A stretch of 64,000 nucleotides of DNA, taken from assembly GCA_034420695.1 (NCBI GenBank), contig DAOULB010000051.1:62001-126000 (forward strand), given 5' to 3'. Below the pieces are notes generated by a model. It searched no databases. It was not told the DNA's origin and was given only the letters and a program-made list of their open reading frames with translations. Each line of letters opens with the position of its first letter. The stretch's first letter is position 1. Below, in pieces: positions 40,765 to 49,639 of the stretch. A program made the position numbers and the translations under genes. The stretch is from Io17-Chloro-G2 sp034420695 (GTDB lineage Bacteria > Chloroflexota > Dehalococcoidia > Lucifugimonadales > UBA3495).

Positions 40765-41982
40765 ATGTTCAGCGAAGTTTGGATAATAATCGCCACGCTG
40801 CTGGTGTTTATCGGCTTGGTGGCCAGCCACGGCCTGTTTCTCATCCTGGGCTCTTTGCTGGTTATCATCACGCTGGCGGCGCGGCTGTGGGACAGATATG
40901 CCTTCCGGCGGGTTGAGCACGTCCGGACACTGTCGAGGGACCGGGCATTTATTGGCGACAGCCTGGAATATACCGTTACCCTGGCGAATGACAAGCTGTT
41001 GCCCCTCATCTGGGTGGATATACTGGACCCCTTTCCCAACGGGCTGGAGCTTTCCGGAGGAACTCTGAGGGGAAGCGGGCTGGAGGGGGACAGGCAACAC
41101 AGCATCACTACCTCGCTGCTGCCCTACCAGAAAGCATCCTGGAAGTACACAATGAAGTGCACGTCCCGGGGGTACCACCGCATCGGCCCGGTGCGGCTGC
41201 GCAGCGGGGATATATTCGGTTTCAGCTCCGGGGAGACCAATCTTGACGGCTTGGACCACGTTCTGGTCTATCCACAGATAGCTAATCTGAACGACCTGCT
41301 GCTTCCCATCCTGCATCCCTTGGGACAGGCCAGGGGCAAGAGACCGCTACACCAGGACACCACGTGGTTCTCGGGGCAGCGGGACTACCGCCCCACAGAC
41401 CCGATGAAGCACATTCACTGGAAGGGAACTGCCCGCCGCGGCTCTCTGCAGACCAAGGTCTTCGACCCGGTTGTCTCTCTGAACGTGCTCATTGCCATGA
41501 ACGCCACGACCAGTCAATTCCCTTGGCAAGGGAGCAACAGGACCCTGTTCGAGCGGACAGTCACTGCGGCTGCGTCGGTGGCGAATTTTTGCGACGAGAA
41601 CCGATGCAGCTACGGATTGGTCAGCAATGCGGTGGCCATACATTCCAGCAGGTGGTTGAGCGTTCCCATGGGGGCTTCTCCTTCCCAACTTGCGCTAACC
41701 CTGGAGTCCCTGGCCAGGGCAGGTCCGTACGCGGTCACTTCCCTTGCAGAAGTTATTCGCGGGGAAAGGGACAGCCTACCAGCGGGAGCAACAGTGGTGC
41801 TGGTGACTTCGGTAATTTCACAGTCTCTAGCCGACGAGGTGGAGGAGATTCGCATCCGGGGACACAGAGTCCTGGCGCTTTACGCGGGAGACGGCGCGCC
41901 GGAAACGGGCCTTCCCGGTGTAGAGGTTATTCAACTAGGAAGGACCTTGCAAAGGCAGGTGGAAGATGGGTCTCCTGTCTAG
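40765..41982 (+). CDS. DUF58 domain protein, MoxR partner
   Basis: A 405-residue protein with two N-terminal membrane spans (residues 3-40) and a DUF58 domain: GQRDYRPTDPMKHIHWKGTARRG near residue 208 (key: R-x-Y-x-P-x-D-x-x-x-x-I-x-W-x-x-T-A-R) is diagnostic, followed by a vWA-like fold. It overlaps the next gene by 17 bases and follows moxR, the common moxR-DUF58-DUF4129/TgpA arrangement linked to envelope or protease functions. The ATG at 40765 was chosen because the membrane anchor starts there; a frame 30 codons longer lacks support. Confidence 0.87.
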   Translation: MFSEVWIIIATLLVFIGLVASHGLFLILGSLLVIITLAARLWDRYAFRRVEHVRTLSRDRAFIGDSLEYTVTLANDKLLPLIWVDILDPFPNGLELSGGTLRGSGLEGDRQHSITTSLLPYQKASWKYTMKCTSRGYHRIGPVRLRSGDIFGFSSGETNLDGLDHVLVYPQIANLNDLLLPILHPLGQARGKRPLHQDTTWFSGQRDYRPTDPMKHIHWKGTARRGSLQTKVFDPVVSLNVLIAMNATTSQFPWQGSNRTLFERTVTAAASVANFCDENRCSYGLVSNAVAIHSSRWLSVPMGASPSQLALTLESLARAGPYAVTSLAEVIRGERDSLPAGATVVLVTSVISQSLADEVEEIRIRGHRVLALYAGDGAPETGLPGVEVIQLGRTLQRQVEDGSPV

Positions 41983-43384
41983 AACGGTCTTCATCACAGG
42001 CGCCGGTCTTTTCCTGGAGTGCTGCGCGTTTTACTTGGTATTCGGAATGGTGGCGGCCTTGCTGGGTCTGCCGGGGGCCGGTCTTTCGCTGGGGCTGGTG
42101 TTTTTTGCACTGTGCTGGGTGTTCATCATGTCCCTTTACGTTCAGACCCTGAAGTTCACTGCCAACTTGAGGGGCGCCCTGGGCTTAGGGGCGAGCGCGG
42201 CCTCATTCGTCTTTCTGATTGCCTTGGATGCAGGATTCAGCTTTTCGCCGTTCGCTGCGGTAGCAAGGGGCAGCACCCTTGCAACTTTTGAATTTGCTTT
42301 CAGCGTTGCTTTCATGGTTGTACTGTGGTGGAGGGGAAGCCTTCTAGCGCAGGAAACGATGGGACTGGATGGCCTGAAGTTCTCGTTCCAGTGGGGGGCG
42401 GTGGCGCTGGTGGTAGCGCTGCTGGCGGAAGGACTGACCACGTTCGACCTGTTGAACGGCTACCTGATAGCCGCGTATTTCGGGGTGGGGTTGGCCGGGT
42501 TGGCGCTGGCCAGGTTCTCCTCGGAACTGGGCGAGTTCCAGGACATGTCCTTGGACTGGTGGGCGCCTATAGCGGGCAGCGTGGCAGGAGTGTTGCTGCT
42601 TGGACTTATAGCAACCGCGGTGGGGCTGGGAGGGTTGGACGAAGTCCTTCGCCAGCTGCTGGGGGCGGTAGGAGAAGCCGGCGGGTGGATTATCCAGCCG
42701 GTGATACTGATTATCGGCATCATTGCCGGGCTGATGGCCAACTTAGTGAACTGGATTTCAGGGATGTTCGGGGGCGGCGACCTGAGCCAGTTCGATGCGG
42801 CGGTGAGCCGGATAGAGCAGTTCCAGCAGGAGGTACGGCAGGAAGCCTCGGATGGAGGGCCGCCCCGGATTCTCATCGACATCATGAAATGGACGGCCTT
42901 CCTAGGAGGCCTGTCGCTGGCCGGCTGGATAGTGTACCGGTTGTTCCGGGTCAGGGGCGGCTGGCGCACACCTTCGGGAGTGGAAGAGGTCCGGGAGTCG
43001 CTTTTCAGCTGGGGAAGGGTGGGACAGGACATGTCGGCGGCATGGGCTGGTTGGTGGAGGGGGCTGGCCGGCTCCAGGGCCGGACGAAGGGAGGAAGCCA
43101 GGCAGCCACGCACGCCGCGAGAAGTCTACTACGCCATGGTGGCGCTGGCCGGAGAGTTGGGGCAACCGAGACGGGAGTGGCAGACACCCAGGGAGCACCA
43201 GTGGGACTTGCAGGACTTGATGCCCGTCTCGAGTGTGGCGGGAATAGTCAATTCATTCCAGCAGGCCTGCTACGGTGAAAGGGAAGCGGGGGAGGAAGAG
43301 CTAACCTCCCTGCAGGGGGACTGGCAGTCCATAAAGCAGTACTTGGCCCAGCAGGAGCTGGAGAAAGAGGGGCCGGGAGGGTAA
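41966..43384 (+). CDS. Multispan membrane protein with C-terminal DUF4129-like domain
   Basis: A 472-residue protein with about nine membrane spans in residues 5-330, a Trp/Arg-rich cytoplasmic linker, and a C-terminal helical segment (TPREVYYAMVALAGELGQPRREWQTPREH region, near residues 385-413) typical of DUF4129. It lacks a transglutaminase core, so it is not a full TgpA protein. It is the last gene of the moxR operon and probably forms a membrane complex with the DUF58 protein. Confidence 0.75.
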   Translation: MGLLSRTVFITGAGLFLECCAFYLVFGMVAALLGLPGAGLSLGLVFFALCWVFIMSLYVQTLKFTANLRGALGLGASAASFVFLIALDAGFSFSPFAAVARGSTLATFEFAFSVAFMVVLWWRGSLLAQETMGLDGLKFSFQWGAVALVVALLAEGLTTFDLLNGYLIAAYFGVGLAGLALARFSSELGEFQDMSLDWWAPIAGSVAGVLLLGLIATAVGLGGLDEVLRQLLGAVGEAGGWIIQPVILIIGIIAGLMANLVNWISGMFGGGDLSQFDAAVSRIEQFQQEVRQEASDGGPPRILIDIMKWTAFLGGLSLAGWIVYRLFRVRGGWRTPSGVEEVRESLFSWGRVGQDMSAAWAGWWRGLAGSRAGRREEARQPRTPREVYYAMVALAGELGQPRREWQTPREHQWDLQDLMPVSSVAGIVNSFQQACYGEREAGEEELTSLQGDWQSIKQYLAQQELEKEGPGG

Positions 43385-43440
43385 GCGGCCCTGCTCATCT
43401 TCCGGCTCAACGCTGGCTAGGGCGGCAATGCCCGGGTTCT

Positions 43441-43502
43441 AAGGAGCCTCTGAACAACATCCATCCACTCTCATCCCAACCTTCTCCCGGCAAGGGATAA
43501 GG
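43441..43502. repeat. Intergenic dispersed repeat, copy A
   Basis: Contains GCCTCTGAACAACATCC and CTCATCCCAACCTTCTCCCG then GCAAGGGATAAGG. The same two blocks, in the same order, occur between genes at 50918-50998. The CCTTCTCCC/GGGATAAGG part can fold as a hairpin. Confidence 0.55.
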
Positions 43503-43531
43503 GGTTTCAGTTGCGCTTGTTCGGGCCTTTC

Positions 43532-44437
43532 CTAGTTGTACTGGGGGATGACGTCCCGGGCGATCAACTCCATTTGCCGGGTCAAGTTGGCCACGTTACC
43601 GCTGTTGGTGGAAAGGATGACGTGCTCCGCGCCCACGTCTTCGTAGGCTTTGATGCCGGCGGCAATCCGACCGGGGTCGTCACCGGGCAAAGAGGTCCGC
43701 TGGGCATCGTTCCGGCGAACGCTGTCGTCGCCGGGCACGTCCACTTCGATGCGGACGGAAAGGTCGAAGCCGCTGAGGTCACGGCCGGCAGCGGCGGCAA
43801 GCTCGCCAATGGTCTCCCGCCCAATGGTGAAGTCTTCCGGGGAAATGCCGGAGGGGTGCCAGCCGTCGCCCAGGGTTGCGGCCCGGCGGAGGGCAGCGGG
43901 ACTGGAGCCCCCCACCAATAGCGGGACGTGGGGTTTCTGGACCGGCTTGGGGGAGAAGTAGTTTCCGGAGAAGTTCCAGCGGCTGCTCTGGTAGCTGGGC
44001 ATGGGACTGGTCCAGAGCTCCTTCATCATGCGGATGCAGTCATTGGTCCAAGCGCCGCGGCCCCGCATGGGGATGCCAAGGGCCTCGAACTCCACCTGCA
44101 ATGCGCCGGCCCCCACTCCCAAGAGGAGGCGGCCACCGGACATCTGGTCCAGGGTGGCGGCGAACTTGGCCAACTGGATGGCGTTGTGGTAAGGGAGCAC
44201 CAGGACCGAGGTGCCAAGCTGGACCCGGCTGGTGGTAGCGGCCATGTAGGTCAGGGTGGCCATGGGGTGATAGTAGTGGCGGTCTTGTAGGCGTTCCTTG
44301 ATGAACCCGGTGTTGAAGACGTGCTCCATGACCCATACGGAATCAAATCCGAGGTCTTCGGCCAGGGGGCCAAATTTCAAGGCCTCCAACGGGTCCTCTA
44401 TGCCCCAGCTATTGGGCATGGTAATTCCAAACTTCAT
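43532..44437 (-). CDS. LLM class (F420-dependent type) oxidoreductase
   Basis: Luciferase-like family protein of 301 residues, shorter than the 5.5 kb one. The N terminus KFGITMPNSWGIEDP, GFDSVWVMEHVF near residue 29, TSRVQLGTSVLVLPYHNAIQLAKFAATLDQMS-type block around residues 68-98 (key LGTSVLVLPYHNPxxLAK) and RLLLGVGAGALQVEF near residue 102 are typical of F420-dependent members of this class, though FMN cannot be excluded. Substrate unknown. It is upstream of, and may be cotranscribed with, nothing obvious; ribH precedes it 18 bases away on the same strand in reverse order. Confidence 0.87.
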   Translation of the reverse strand: MKFGITMPNSWGIEDPLEALKFGPLAEDLGFDSVWVMEHVFNTGFIKERLQDRHYYHPMATLTYMAATTSRVQLGTSVLVLPYHNAIQLAKFAATLDQMSGGRLLLGVGAGALQVEFEALGIPMRGRGAWTNDCIRMMKELWTSPMPSYQSSRWNFSGNYFSPKPVQKPHVPLLVGGSSPAALRRAATLGDGWHPSGISPEDFTIGRETIGELAAAAGRDLSGFDLSVRIEVDVPGDDSVRRNDAQRTSLPGDDPGRIAAGIKAYEDVGAEHVILSTNSGNVANLTRQMELIARDVIPQYN

Positions 44438-44455
44438 GGCGCGCTCCTGCTCAGG

Positions 44456-44947
44456 TTAATGGGTGTGGTCGGCGAGCATGGCCCGGATGGACTGGATGAG
44501 GCGGGCGGTCTCAATGGCGGCGATAGCAGAACTGTTGCCTTGATTCCCGGCCTTGCCGCCAGCCCGGTTCTGGGCTTGCTCCATGTCGTCGGTAGTCAAG
44601 ACGCCGAATATAGTGGGTATTCCAGTTTCGGTGCTTACTGCGCCGATGCCGCTGGCCGCCCGGTTGGCCACGGCATCGTAGTGACCGGTCTCGCCGCGGA
44701 TAACGGCTCCCAGGCAGATGATGGCGTCGTAGTGGCCGGTGAGGGCCATAGCCTTGGCCACCAAGGGCAGCTCGAAAGCGCCGGGCACCCAGGCCACTTC
44801 GATAGCGTTATCGGCAACGTCGTGGCGGGTGAGGGTTTCCAAGGCTCCCGCGAGCAGTTGGCGGGTAATAGTTTCGTTGAACCGCGCTATTACAATACCA
44901 ATGCTCAGGCCCTGTCCGTTCAAGGATCCTTTCAGTTCCGTGGGCAA
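44456..44947 (-). CDS. ribH: 6,7-dimethyl-8-ribityllumazine synthase
   Basis: Penultimate enzyme of riboflavin synthesis, joining the pyrimidine and butanone phosphate. The 163-residue protein has IGIVIARFNETITRQLLAGA near residue 17, VPGAFELPLVAKAM near residue 54, ICLGAVIRGETGHYDAV near residue 77 and PTIFGVLTTDDMEQA near residue 111. The start is a TTG at 44947 six bases after AGGAGGAG; the long frame upstream runs into the next gene and is not conserved. Other rib genes are absent from the window. Confidence 0.95.
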   Translation of the reverse strand: MPTELKGSLNGQGLSIGIVIARFNETITRQLLAGALETLTRHDVADNAIEVAWVPGAFELPLVAKAMALTGHYDAIICLGAVIRGETGHYDAVANRAASGIGAVSTETGIPTIFGVLTTDDMEQAQNRAGGKAGNQGNSSAIAAIETARLIQSIRAMLADHTH

Positions 44948-45012
44948 ATCAACTCCTCCTGGTCCCGGATTTCCCGCCACTGGCCCTGGCGGGTTGCTTG
45001 GGTGATGGAGTG

Positions 45013-45720
45013 CTACGTTTCCTTGGGGCGAACGCCGGCTTGGAGGATGCGCTCCAGAAGCTGGGGTTCGGTAGCGGGTCCGGCCAGCCGATACTGGTCG
45101 TTGATGACGGTAAAGGGAACGGAACGAACGGCGTACCTTTGAGCCAACGCCGGATATTCCTGGACCTCTATTACGTCGGCGGATACTTGGGGACATTCCA
45201 AGGCTACAGCGTGGGCCAGCCTGGCAAGGCCGGTGCAAGAGGTTTCGGTGGGGGTTACGAAAACCTGAACATTCACCGGCTGGTCCACACGGCGGAGCTG
45301 CCTCCGGGTGTCGTTGGAGAGGGGGCTCACACCCCGGGATATTGTCATAACGTCTTCCACCAAGACGGACATGATGTGCCCGGAGGGTATTCCGTAAAAC
45401 TTCACCCCGGAACTACCGGGGGAAGCTGCGCCCGCGGAGTCGAGGGCCACAGCGGGGATGCGCTGGATGCCGCAGGCCTGGGCAGTTTCAGGTTCTTGGT
45501 AAAAGTCGACCGTCTTCAATTCCAGCTTGGGTGACAGGGCGGTCAACTCTTCCATCAACTGCTGGGTCTGGGGGCAGTAGGGACAGTCCCTGCCAGGGAT
45601 GGTCAACACCGATCCCTTCCTGGTGAACAGGGTCAAGGCCACGCCGCCCTTAAGGTCCTTCCGGAAGTTGCGCCTAAGCTGGGATTTATCCTGGGCGGAG
45701 ATGATGGACTGCTGCACCAT
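45013..45720 (-). CDS. Protein disulfide oxidoreductase-like, two thioredoxin folds
   Basis: A 235-residue protein with two thioredoxin-like halves as in archaeal/thermophile PDO and bacterial AhpF N-terminal domains. The first half has an active site C46-P-Y-C49; the second has only CTGL, so its CxxC is lost. A cis-Pro motif is present in each half (RIPAVAL, RSVPFTVI). Usually the C-terminal CxxC of such proteins is the stronger redox centre, so its loss here is notable. GGAGACTGCC precedes the ATG. Cytoplasmic, no signal peptide. Confidence 0.75.
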   Translation of the reverse strand: MVQQSIISAQDKSQLRRNFRKDLKGGVALTLFTRKGSVLTIPGRDCPYCPQTQQLMEELTALSPKLELKTVDFYQEPETAQACGIQRIPAVALDSAGAASPGSSGVKFYGIPSGHIMSVLVEDVMTISRGVSPLSNDTRRQLRRVDQPVNVQVFVTPTETSCTGLARLAHAVALECPQVSADVIEVQEYPALAQRYAVRSVPFTVINDQYRLAGPATEPQLLERILQAGVRPKET

Positions 45721-45806
45721 GGCAGTCTCCTATGGATGGGACGGCACCGGGTGAATGCGGCGGCGCCGGGGTTTTGCCAGCAACAGTTTACACAGGAAGG
45801 GGCCGG

Positions 45807-46418
45807 TTATCCACCCTTGTTCAACTGGGAGCGGATGGTGAACATGCGCTGGAAGAGGGTGACAAAGGAAACGAGGGCGATGGCCAAGACGAACCAGATT
45901 ACAAAACCGGAAATGAGGCCGATGCTCAGCAGCACGACACGCTCCGGACGGGTCATTATTCCCTCACGGGTGAAAACACCGAGCCCTTCTCCCCTAGCCC
46001 GGAGATAGCTGACGCCCTGGGAGAAAATCAGGGCGAGGATGACGACGGTGATAAAGAAGAGGCGGTAATCGTCTCCGAACCCGGCCCGCAGACCGTAGAT
46101 TACCAGCCCGAGGAAGAGGGCGGCTTCGCCCAGACGGTCGAAGACGGAGTCGAGAAGGGCGCCGAAGGGACGCACTTGGCCGGTGAGGCGGGCAAGGGCG
46201 CCGTCAAGCAAATCCAAGGCGCTGCCGACCAGGAAGACGATGCCCCCGGCCAGCATCCAGCCTGAACCCACTAGAACGGCCGAGGCGACACAGACGGCAA
46301 AACCCAGCAGGGTGACGGCGTCGGGGGTAAGCTTCAGGGCGTGAAGGAAGCGGGCACCCGGCAGCTCGACGTACCGGAGAACCGCTTCCCTAAATTGCTC
46401 TCTGCCGGGAATTGCCAT
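45807..46418 (-). CDS. CDP-alcohol phosphatidyltransferase (phosphatidylinositol phosphate synthase candidate)
   Basis: Membrane enzyme of 203 residues with the CDP-alcohol phosphotransferase motif DG-x2-AR-x8-G-x3-D-x3-D: DLLDGALARLTGQVRPFGAL then LDSVFDR at residues ~69-95. Five or six membrane spans. The gene overlaps the upstream glycosyltransferase by 29 bases and is one gene away from ino1, so inositol phosphate is the most likely acceptor, giving phosphatidylinositol phosphate as in Actinobacteria. This assignment rests on context. Confidence 0.82.
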   Translation of the reverse strand: MAIPGREQFREAVLRYVELPGARFLHALKLTPDAVTLLGFAVCVASAVLVGSGWMLAGGIVFLVGSALDLLDGALARLTGQVRPFGALLDSVFDRLGEAALFLGLVIYGLRAGFGDDYRLFFITVVILALIFSQGVSYLRARGEGLGVFTREGIMTRPERVVLLSIGLISGFVIWFVLAIALVSFVTLFQRMFTIRSQLNKGG

Positions 46419-47556
46419 TTGCTGCTTCCAGACACTGATAGTAGTAGTCTTCCACCCTGCTGCAGATGACGGGCCAGCGATACTTCTGGGCGGTTAGCTT
46501 GCCGTCCTCTCCCATCCGACGCCGGAGGTCAGGGTCCTGGACCAGGGTGGACAGAGCCTTGGACAGGGCCTCGGCATTCTTGGGAGGAAAGAGAAGGCCC
46601 TGCTCCCCGTCGTTGAGGATACTGGCGTAGCCATCTATGTCGGATGCCACCACCGGCTTGCCGGCGGCCATTGCCTCCAGCAAGACGATGCCGAAACTCT
46701 CCGAGCCGGTGGCCGGCGAGCAGAAGATGTCGGCGGTGGCGTAATACCTGGCGAGCTCTTCCTCAGAGACGGGCCCAATGAACTCCACGTCCTGCAGGGC
46801 CCTGGCGGAGAGGATGCGGTGGGACTCCTTGTCGGGATTGCCGGGACCGACCACCAACAGACGGATATTGGGCTGGTCCCACTTGAGACGGCTGTAGGCG
46901 TCGAGGAGGTAACGGAGGCCCTTGCGTTTTTCCAGCCGGCCCACAAACAGGATGTTTGTCTTGCCGTCCAGGTATTGGGGCCAGGGGTCACGGGCGCGGT
47001 TGAAGGCGTCAACGTCGATGCCATTGGGGATGATTTCGTAGTCGCCGGGAAAGGCCCTGCTGACGAAGTTGTAGGCGGCGGGGGAAACGGCAATGCCACC
47101 GTGGAGGCGCTGGTGCCAACGTTTCAGCACGGGCTGGCCCAACCTGTAGAGGTGGTTGTGTTTGTTGTTGGCGTGGAAGGTGCCGACGTTGACGGTGTTG
47201 GAAAGCTCGAGGACGCACAGGGGCAAAATGGGGGCCATGGGCTCGTGGAGGTGGATGATGTCGAAGGCCTCGTCCTGGAGGAGGGAACGGACTTTACGGT
47301 AGAGCCACCAGGAGAGGGAGACCCTGGCGATTGAGCCGCCGCTGGGCAGGGGCACCGAGCGGCCCAATGGGACGAATTTCTCAGCATCCAAGCCCTGGCG
47401 GGAAGGGGAATGGGGGGCCAGGACCTGCACCTGATGGCCGGAGCGGCCCAGTTCCCGGGCCAAGTGGGTGACATGGGCGGTGACTCCACCGGGCCAAGTG
47501 AAGTCGTAGGGGGAAACCATGGCAATTTTCAAGGAGTCTTTCAATACTACGGGCAA
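46390..47556 (-). CDS. Glycosyltransferase family 4 (PimA/PimB-like)
   Basis: GT-B fold glycosyltransferase of 388 residues. N-terminal SPYDFTWPGGVTAHVTHLARELG near residue 15 (key: GGV-x2-H) and IIHLHEPMAPILP near residue 99, interdomain VSPAAYNF, nucleotide-sugar site NILFVGRLEKRKGLRYLLDAY near residue 202 and the E-x7-E motif SESFGIVLLEAMAAGKPVVAS near residue 283. With ino1 and a CDP-alcohol phosphotransferase beside it, mannosylation of phosphatidylinositol is a good hypothesis. The start is uncertain: TTG at 47556, or a TTG a few codons downstream. Confidence 0.87.
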   Translation of the reverse strand: MPVVLKDSLKIAMVSPYDFTWPGGVTAHVTHLARELGRSGHQVQVLAPHSPSRQGLDAEKFVPLGRSVPLPSGGSIARVSLSWWLYRKVRSLLQDEAFDIIHLHEPMAPILPLCVLELSNTVNVGTFHANNKHNHLYRLGQPVLKRWHQRLHGGIAVSPAAYNFVSRAFPGDYEIIPNGIDVDAFNRARDPWPQYLDGKTNILFVGRLEKRKGLRYLLDAYSRLKWDQPNIRLLVVGPGNPDKESHRILSARALQDVEFIGPVSEEELARYYATADIFCSPATGSESFGIVLLEAMAAGKPVVASDIDGYASILNDGEQGLLFPPKNAEALSKALSTLVQDPDLRRRMGEDGKLTAQKYRWPVICSRVEDYYYQCLEAANGNSRQRAI

Positions 47557-47592
47557 GACGACGGGAGCGGAGCGACGAAGGCCCGCCCCACA

Positions 47593-48672
47593 TTACTCCT
47601 GGCCGGCGATGAAAGCTTCCACCATGTCCCGAGCGTCATCGTCGGTGTACTGGGTGGGAGGCGATTTCATAAAGTATGCGCTGGGCCCGTAGATAGCGCC
47701 TCCTATTTCGCGGTCCAAGGCCAGCTTGGCGCAACGGACGGCGTCCACCACGACCCCGGCGGAGTTGGGGCTGTCCCAAACTTCAAGCTTGGCTTCGAGA
47801 TTGATGGGCGCACCGCCGAAAATCTTTCCTTCCATGCGGATGTAGCACCACTTGCGGTCCTTGAGCCAGGGAACGTGGTCGCTGGGGCCAATGTGGATGT
47901 TGTCGGGTTCGATACCGTCATCCAACTGAGAAGTTACGGCTCCGGTCTTGGAAATCTTCTTGGAGACGAGACGTTCGTGTTCCAGCATGTTGAGGAAGTC
48001 GGTATTGCCGCCGAAATTCAACTGGTAGGTGTTTTCCACCTCGACTCCCCGGTCTTCGAAGAGGCGGGTGAGAACGCGGTGGGTGATGGTGGCGCCGAGT
48101 TGGGACTTGATGTCGTCACCGATGATGGGCAACTGCCGCTCCTGGAAGCGGGTCCTCCAGTATTCTTCCCGGGCGATGAACACCGGAATACAGTTGACCA
48201 TACCGCAGCGGGCTTCCAGGATTTGCTCCACGTACCATTTGGTGGCCATTTCGCTGCCGACGGGGAGGTAGTTGATAACGACGTCTACCTCCCGTTCCTT
48301 CAGGATACCGGCAATGTCGGCGGTGGAGTGACCGGACTTTTTCACCAAGTGGGAGACGAACTTACCGATGCCGTCGTGGGTCATGCCCCTTTCCACCTTA
48401 ACGCCGGTGGAGGGCACGTCGGAGAACTTCAACGTGTTGTTGGGCTGGGTAAATATGGCTTCGGAGAGGTCTTTACCGACCTTGTTCTCGTCGACGTCAA
48501 AAGCGGCGACCACTTCGATGTCTTCGATGCGGTAGTCGCCCACCTTGGAGTGCATGACTCCCGAGACCTTGGACTCTTCAGGCAATTCTACGTAGTGATG
48601 GATTCCTTGAACCAAGGAGGAGGCGCAGTTCCCCACTCCGATTATGGCGACCTTGATCTTCCCCAAAGACAT
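47593..48672 (-). CDS. ino1: Inositol-3-phosphate synthase
   Basis: NAD-dependent cyclase converting glucose-6-phosphate to myo-inositol-3-phosphate. The 359-residue protein matches the short prokaryotic (actinobacterial/archaeal) form: KVAIIGVGNCASSLVQGIHHY at the N terminus (NAD site GxGNCAS), VVAAFDVDENKVGKDL near residue 54, VVINYLPVGSE near residue 130, GDDIKSQLGATITHRVL near residue 185 and GGNTDFLNM near residue 221. An AAGGAGCC site precedes the ATG. First gene of the lipid cluster ino1-GT4-CDP-alcohol phosphotransferase. Confidence 0.95.
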   Translation of the reverse strand: MSLGKIKVAIIGVGNCASSLVQGIHHYVELPEESKVSGVMHSKVGDYRIEDIEVVAAFDVDENKVGKDLSEAIFTQPNNTLKFSDVPSTGVKVERGMTHDGIGKFVSHLVKKSGHSTADIAGILKEREVDVVINYLPVGSEMATKWYVEQILEARCGMVNCIPVFIAREEYWRTRFQERQLPIIGDDIKSQLGATITHRVLTRLFEDRGVEVENTYQLNFGGNTDFLNMLEHERLVSKKISKTGAVTSQLDDGIEPDNIHIGPSDHVPWLKDRKWCYIRMEGKIFGGAPINLEAKLEVWDSPNSAGVVVDAVRCAKLALDREIGGAIYGPSAYFMKSPPTQYTDDDARDMVEAFIAGQE

Positions 48673-48771
48673 GGCTCCTTATGCGCGAGTCCTCGTGCCC
48701 GATGCGTAAAGGCGGGGGAATTGTAGCAAACCCCCGCTATAGCGGACAAGGGTTGCCCTGCGGGTCTCGAT

Positions 48772-48845
48772 TTAACCGGGCAGGATTAACCGGGCAGGGT
48801 TTGACCGGCAAGGCCCAAGCGGGCAGGGTTCCACCGGCCGGGGTT
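48772..48845. repeat. Imperfect tandem 14-base repeats between ino1 and the phosphatase gene
   Basis: TTAACCGGGCAGGA and TTAACCGGGCAGGG are followed by three poorer copies (TTTGACCGGCAAGG, CCCAAGCGGGCAGGG, TTCCACCGGCCGGGG). Similar CCGGGCAGGG microsequences lie between genes at 53264 and 57700-57760. Confidence 0.6.
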
Positions 48846-49531
48846 CAGCCCGGGGAGGCGAAGAACCGGAAGATGGCGGTGCGGTCGTCGTGGCGGAACC
48901 TCCGGCCCACCTGTTCCGGGACACGGCCCTCCTCCAAACGGGTAGAGATTGTGGCGTTGACCGATTCCTGGGCCTCAACGGGAGACGAAGCGGCGCGGAC
49001 CAACTCGGCCAGTTCGTCGGCGTGAAGGTTGTCGCTCACGCCGTCGGTAGCCAGCACCAGGCGGGTGCCGGGCTCTATCGGGAAGTCCATCCTGACCATG
49101 TCCTTCAGGTCGGGGCTGGCGCCAACGGCCTTAGCGACGCCAACGTGGAGGAAGCCGCCGATCCTGCCGGTAATCTGCCGGACGGAGTCTTCCCGGATGA
49201 CGTACACCGGGCTGTCACCGGCGCTCAGTATATGGACCTGCCCCCCCAAGCCCAGGGCAACGGAAGCGGTGGTCAGGAGGAAACGCCCGCCACCGACTTC
49301 GTAGAATTCCTGGTTAATTTTCTCGAGGACAGCAGCCACGTCATCGGGGGAAGAGATATCGGCGGCGGTGAGGGCTTCCACCAGCGACTGACTGGCTTCG
49401 CCGCCGCCGTGGCCGGTGACACCGTCCATCACGGCATCCAGGAAGTCCCCGTTGCCCAAGTCGCGGCTGAAAAAGGCGTCCTCGCCGTGGGTAGAGTTGT
49501 CCAAAAAGCTTGCAACGCTGCTATCCAGCAT
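48845..49531 (-). CDS. PP2C-family protein phosphatase
   Basis: Metal-dependent Ser/Thr phosphatase-like protein of 228 residues. Metal-binding aspartates are seen in GEDAFF (D18), AVMDGVTGHGGGEAS (D36, key DGxTGHGGG), LATDGVSDNLHADEL near residue 168 and HDDRTAI near the C terminus. This is the bacterial Stp/SpoIIE-like cytoplasmic group. A divergent kinase-like protein is encoded 2.7 kb away on the same strand; whether they are an antagonistic pair is speculative. AGAGGA precedes the ATG. Confidence 0.85.
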   Translation of the reverse strand: MLDSSVASFLDNSTHGEDAFFSRDLGNGDFLDAVMDGVTGHGGGEASQSLVEALTAADISSPDDVAAVLEKINQEFYEVGGGRFLLTTASVALGLGGQVHILSAGDSPVYVIREDSVRQITGRIGGFLHVGVAKAVGASPDLKDMVRMDFPIEPGTRLVLATDGVSDNLHADELAELVRAASSPVEAQESVNATISTRLEEGRVPEQVGRRFRHDDRTAIFRFFASPG

Positions 49532-49639
49532 CGCCAGTTCCTCTATACTCCTGAATTAAGAGTTGCAACAGCGCTCCGGGATTGGCACCTTAGGAAAGCG
49601 GCCCTGCCGTTCCCGAGGGGACTCCCGGACATTTGGAAC

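Noticed and set aside
47410..48726. 438-codon plus-strand open frame
   Set aside because: Fully antisense to the clearly conserved ino1 and part of the glycosyltransferase gene; a by-product of GC-rich codon use.
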